DNA of 42,337 bases, taken from positions 1-42,337 of the forward strand of contig JAILOC010000044.1 in NCBI GenBank assembly GCA_024691045.1. The letters run 5' to 3'. Shown here piece after piece: positions 40,815 to 42,337 of this stretch. Position numbers and translations under genes: made by a program. This DNA is from Lachnospiraceae bacterium. Its GTDB lineage: Bacteria; Bacillota_A; Clostridia; Lachnospirales; Lachnospiraceae. Position 1 is the first letter of the stretch; each line of letters begins with the position of its first letter. The notes below the pieces were generated by a model. The model ran no database searches. It was not told the DNA's origin and worked only from the letters and a program-made list of their open reading frames with translations.

Positions 40815-41180
40815 TCATTGGACCAGGTATCCTTGTTCTTTCAAAACATTCATTGCTTTCTCAAAGTTCTCTGACTTCACGAGAACGTAATCCGTGTTGT
40901 ATGTTGAAACGGCAAAAATTCCGATTTCATTTTCAGCAAGGATAGTTGACAGTTTTGACAGGATTCCTATCAGTGAAAAATCAAGCACTCCCTGAATCCG
41001 AAATCCGTTCCATCCATCCTCGCGCTCGATCGTGTCCGCAGGTGTATCTTCCGTTTTGCAGACAAGCGAGATTTCTTCATCCGTTTTGCCTATAAAGAAG
41101 ATCTCAGCATCAAGGCGAATGTCTTTTATGCTCCTGACCTTACACACCGTTAAGTTATGCGATAATCTCTTTAATTCCAC
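40815..41180 (-). CDS. ACT-domain-containing protein
   Basis: The 121-residue protein resembles the small ACT_7/CASTOR-type proteins. A first half is followed by GFRIQGVLDFSLIGILSKLS and TILAENEIGIFAVSTYNTDY, the second ACT unit with its typical hydrophobic strand-helix-strand pattern. These proteins are thought to bind amino acids, but the ligand is unknown. The start is GTG at 41180 with AAAGGGTG upstream. A promoter with TGATATAAT lies at 41236-41228 and the gene is divergent from the aldo/keto reductase. Confidence 0.85.
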   Translation of the reverse strand: MELKRLSHNLTVCKVRSIKDIRLDAEIFFIGKTDEEISLVCKTEDTPADTIEREDGWNGFRIQGVLDFSLIGILSKLSTILAENEIGIFAVSTYNTDYVLVKSENFEKAMNVLKEQGYLVQ

Positions 41181-41227
41181 TATGGCACCCTTTGCCGTAA
41201 TAATTTAATGGTAATACTGCAAGATTA

Positions 41228-41236
41228 ATTATATCA
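41228..41236 (-). promoter_or_regulatory. Extended -10 of the ACT-gene operon
   Basis: TGA-TATAAT on the minus strand, ~48 bp before the GTG; the -35 is weak. Confidence 0.45.
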
Positions 41237-41312
41237 AAAATCATTCCGCTTGTACTTTACATCCTCAGAAGGCAATCCCCACGCTCATAAAATGGTACGG
41301 ACCGGCTGAGAA

Positions 41313-41321
41313 TGGTATAAT
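41313..41321 (+). promoter_or_regulatory. Extended -10 of the aldo/keto reductase gene
   Basis: TGG-TATAAT, 39 bp before the ATG at 41361, with GGAGG at 41351-41355 as ribosome site; the -35 is weak. Confidence 0.5.
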
Positions 41322-41360
41322 TGATGGTGTGATTAATGCCCGGACCGGGCGGAGGAACAG

Positions 41361-42337
41361 ATGAAAAATGTAAGACTTGGAAGAACCGATATAACCGTAC
41401 CGCAGAACGGCTTCGGCGCTCTGCCCATCCAGAGAGTAACTCAGGATGAAGCGGTCAGAATACTCCGGAAGGCTTATGACGGGGGAATGAGATTCTTTGA
41501 TACCGCAAGAGCCTACAGCGACAGTGAGATAAAGCTCGGCGCCGCTTTCGGGGACGGATATGCGGACCGGGATAAGATCATTATCGCCACCAAGACTGCC
41601 GCCAAGAAACCGGAAGACTTTTGGAAGGATCTTGAGACCTCACTTACAAATCTCAAAACAGACTATATAGACATATACCAGTTCCACATGATGGGCGTGT
41701 GTTGGAAGCCCGGTGACGGAAGCGGTATGTATGAGTGCATGCTTGAAGCCAAAAAGCAGGGCAAGATCCGTCACATAAGCGGAACGGCGCACAAGATCGG
41801 TGTGGCAAGGGAGATAGTTGAATCGGGTCTTTACGACACTCTTCAGTATCCCATCAGCTATCTGGCGGATGATAAGGAGATCGAACTGATAAAGCTCTGC
41901 AATTCGAATGATGTAGGCCTGATCTGTATGAAGGGTCTGGCCGGCGGACTGATAACGGATTCGAGAGCCGCCATGGCATTCGTCTCACAGTTCGACGGAG
42001 CCGTACCTATCTGGGGAATACAGCGTGAGAGTGAGCTGGATGAGTGGCTCTCCTATATGAATGACACCCCGGAGTACAGCGGGGAGATCAGGGAATTTAT
42101 CGAAAAGGACAGAGAAGCCCTTTCGGGCGAATTCTGCAGGGGATGCGGATACTGCATGCCCTGCACCGTTGGTATACAGATCAATCAGTGCAACAGGATG
42201 AGTCTGATGCTGAGAAGAGCCCCCAGTACGGGGTGGCTCAGCGAGTACTGGCAGGCAGAGATGGAAAAGGTAAAGTCCTGTGTGGAATGCGGAGCATGTC
42301 TTCCCCGCTGCCCTTACGGACTGGATATTCCGGAACT
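41361..42337 (+). CDS. Aldo/keto reductase with C-terminal ferredoxin-type cysteine motifs (cut by window end)
   Basis: The frame begins MKNVRLGRTDITVPQNGFGA and continues past the right edge (about 325 residues visible). The AKR catalytic set is visible: Asp and Tyr in FFDTARAYSDSE, Lys in IIIATKTAAKK, His in IYQFHMM. The C-terminal part adds CRGCGYCMPC and CVECGACLPRCPYGL, which suggests iron-sulfur clusters. This architecture is common in anaerobes (predicted oxidoreductases of the aldo/keto reductase family); the substrate is unknown. GGAGG precedes the ATG. Confidence 0.93.
   Translation, partial: MKNVRLGRTDITVPQNGFGALPIQRVTQDEAVRILRKAYDGGMRFFDTARAYSDSEIKLGAAFGDGYADRDKIIIATKTAAKKPEDFWKDLETSLTNLKTDYIDIYQFHMMGVCWKPGDGSGMYECMLEAKKQGKIRHISGTAHKIGVAREIVESGLYDTLQYPISYLADDKEIELIKLCNSNDVGLICMKGLAGGLITDSRAAMAFVSQFDGAVPIWGIQRESELDEWLSYMNDTPEYSGEIREFIEKDREALSGEFCRGCGYCMPCTVGIQINQCNRMSLMLRRAPSTGWLSEYWQAEMEKVKSCVECGACLPRCPYGLDIPE

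Overview
The window looks like a chromosome segment of an anaerobic Firmicute, most likely a member of the Lachnospiraceae (Butyrivibrio/Roseburia-like). The reasons are the perfect CIRCE site in front of hrcA, a small-type SRP RNA, Gram-positive envelope genes (DltA/DltC, an LTA-synthase-like protein), strong Shine-Dalgarno sites, and several families that I know mainly from Lachnospiraceae (DUF6465, DUF6020, DUF6056, DUF6449). This placement is inferred from gene content, not from a search. Almost all genes lie on the minus strand.

Layout. 1-3,300: the start of hrcA, a histone-like DUF6465 protein, a patatin-like lipase and an aminotransferase. 3,300-3,760: a ~220 bp imperfect palindrome that looks like a MITE, then the SRP RNA (plus strand), whose terminator abuts a PflX-type radical SAM gene. 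4,670-7,850: a CdaR-like regulator, an orphan sugar-ABC ATPase (UgpC/MsmX type) and a DUF624 protein. 7,860-11,280: GNAT, alpha/beta hydrolase, metG. 11,360-22,210: a tightly packed block of polytopic membrane proteins (DUF6056, an unknown, DUF6020, a PTPS-related protein, an O-antigen-ligase-like protein and a membrane J-protein). Embedded in it are an arginase-fold enzyme and two rRNA-modification enzymes (RsmF-like, RluA-like).

22,340-25,670: a YtrA-type GntR repressor, an ABC ATPase and a DUF6449 permease, with a recognisable YtrA-like operator over the promoter. 25,760-34,800: an envelope-modification region. It holds an LTA-synthase-like phosphotransferase, a histidine kinase/response regulator pair and an unusual dlt-like operon in the order MBOAT, SGNH-like protein, DltA, DltC. 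34,870-36,350: luxS, mtnN (activated methyl cycle and AI-2) and a free-standing FakA middle domain. 36,430-39,180: an EAL protein with a degenerate GGDEF domain, preceded by two gene relics, a GGDEF 3' end and a flagellin 3' end. 39,240-42,337: a small operon (ACT protein, membrane protein, surface protein) and, divergently, a ferredoxin-domain aldo/keto reductase cut by the window edge.

Most notable: the MITE-like element, the two relics, the rearranged dlt-like operon, and three genes whose extended -10 box ends 6-7 nt before an ATG that lacks a Shine-Dalgarno site, which suggests leaderless mRNAs.
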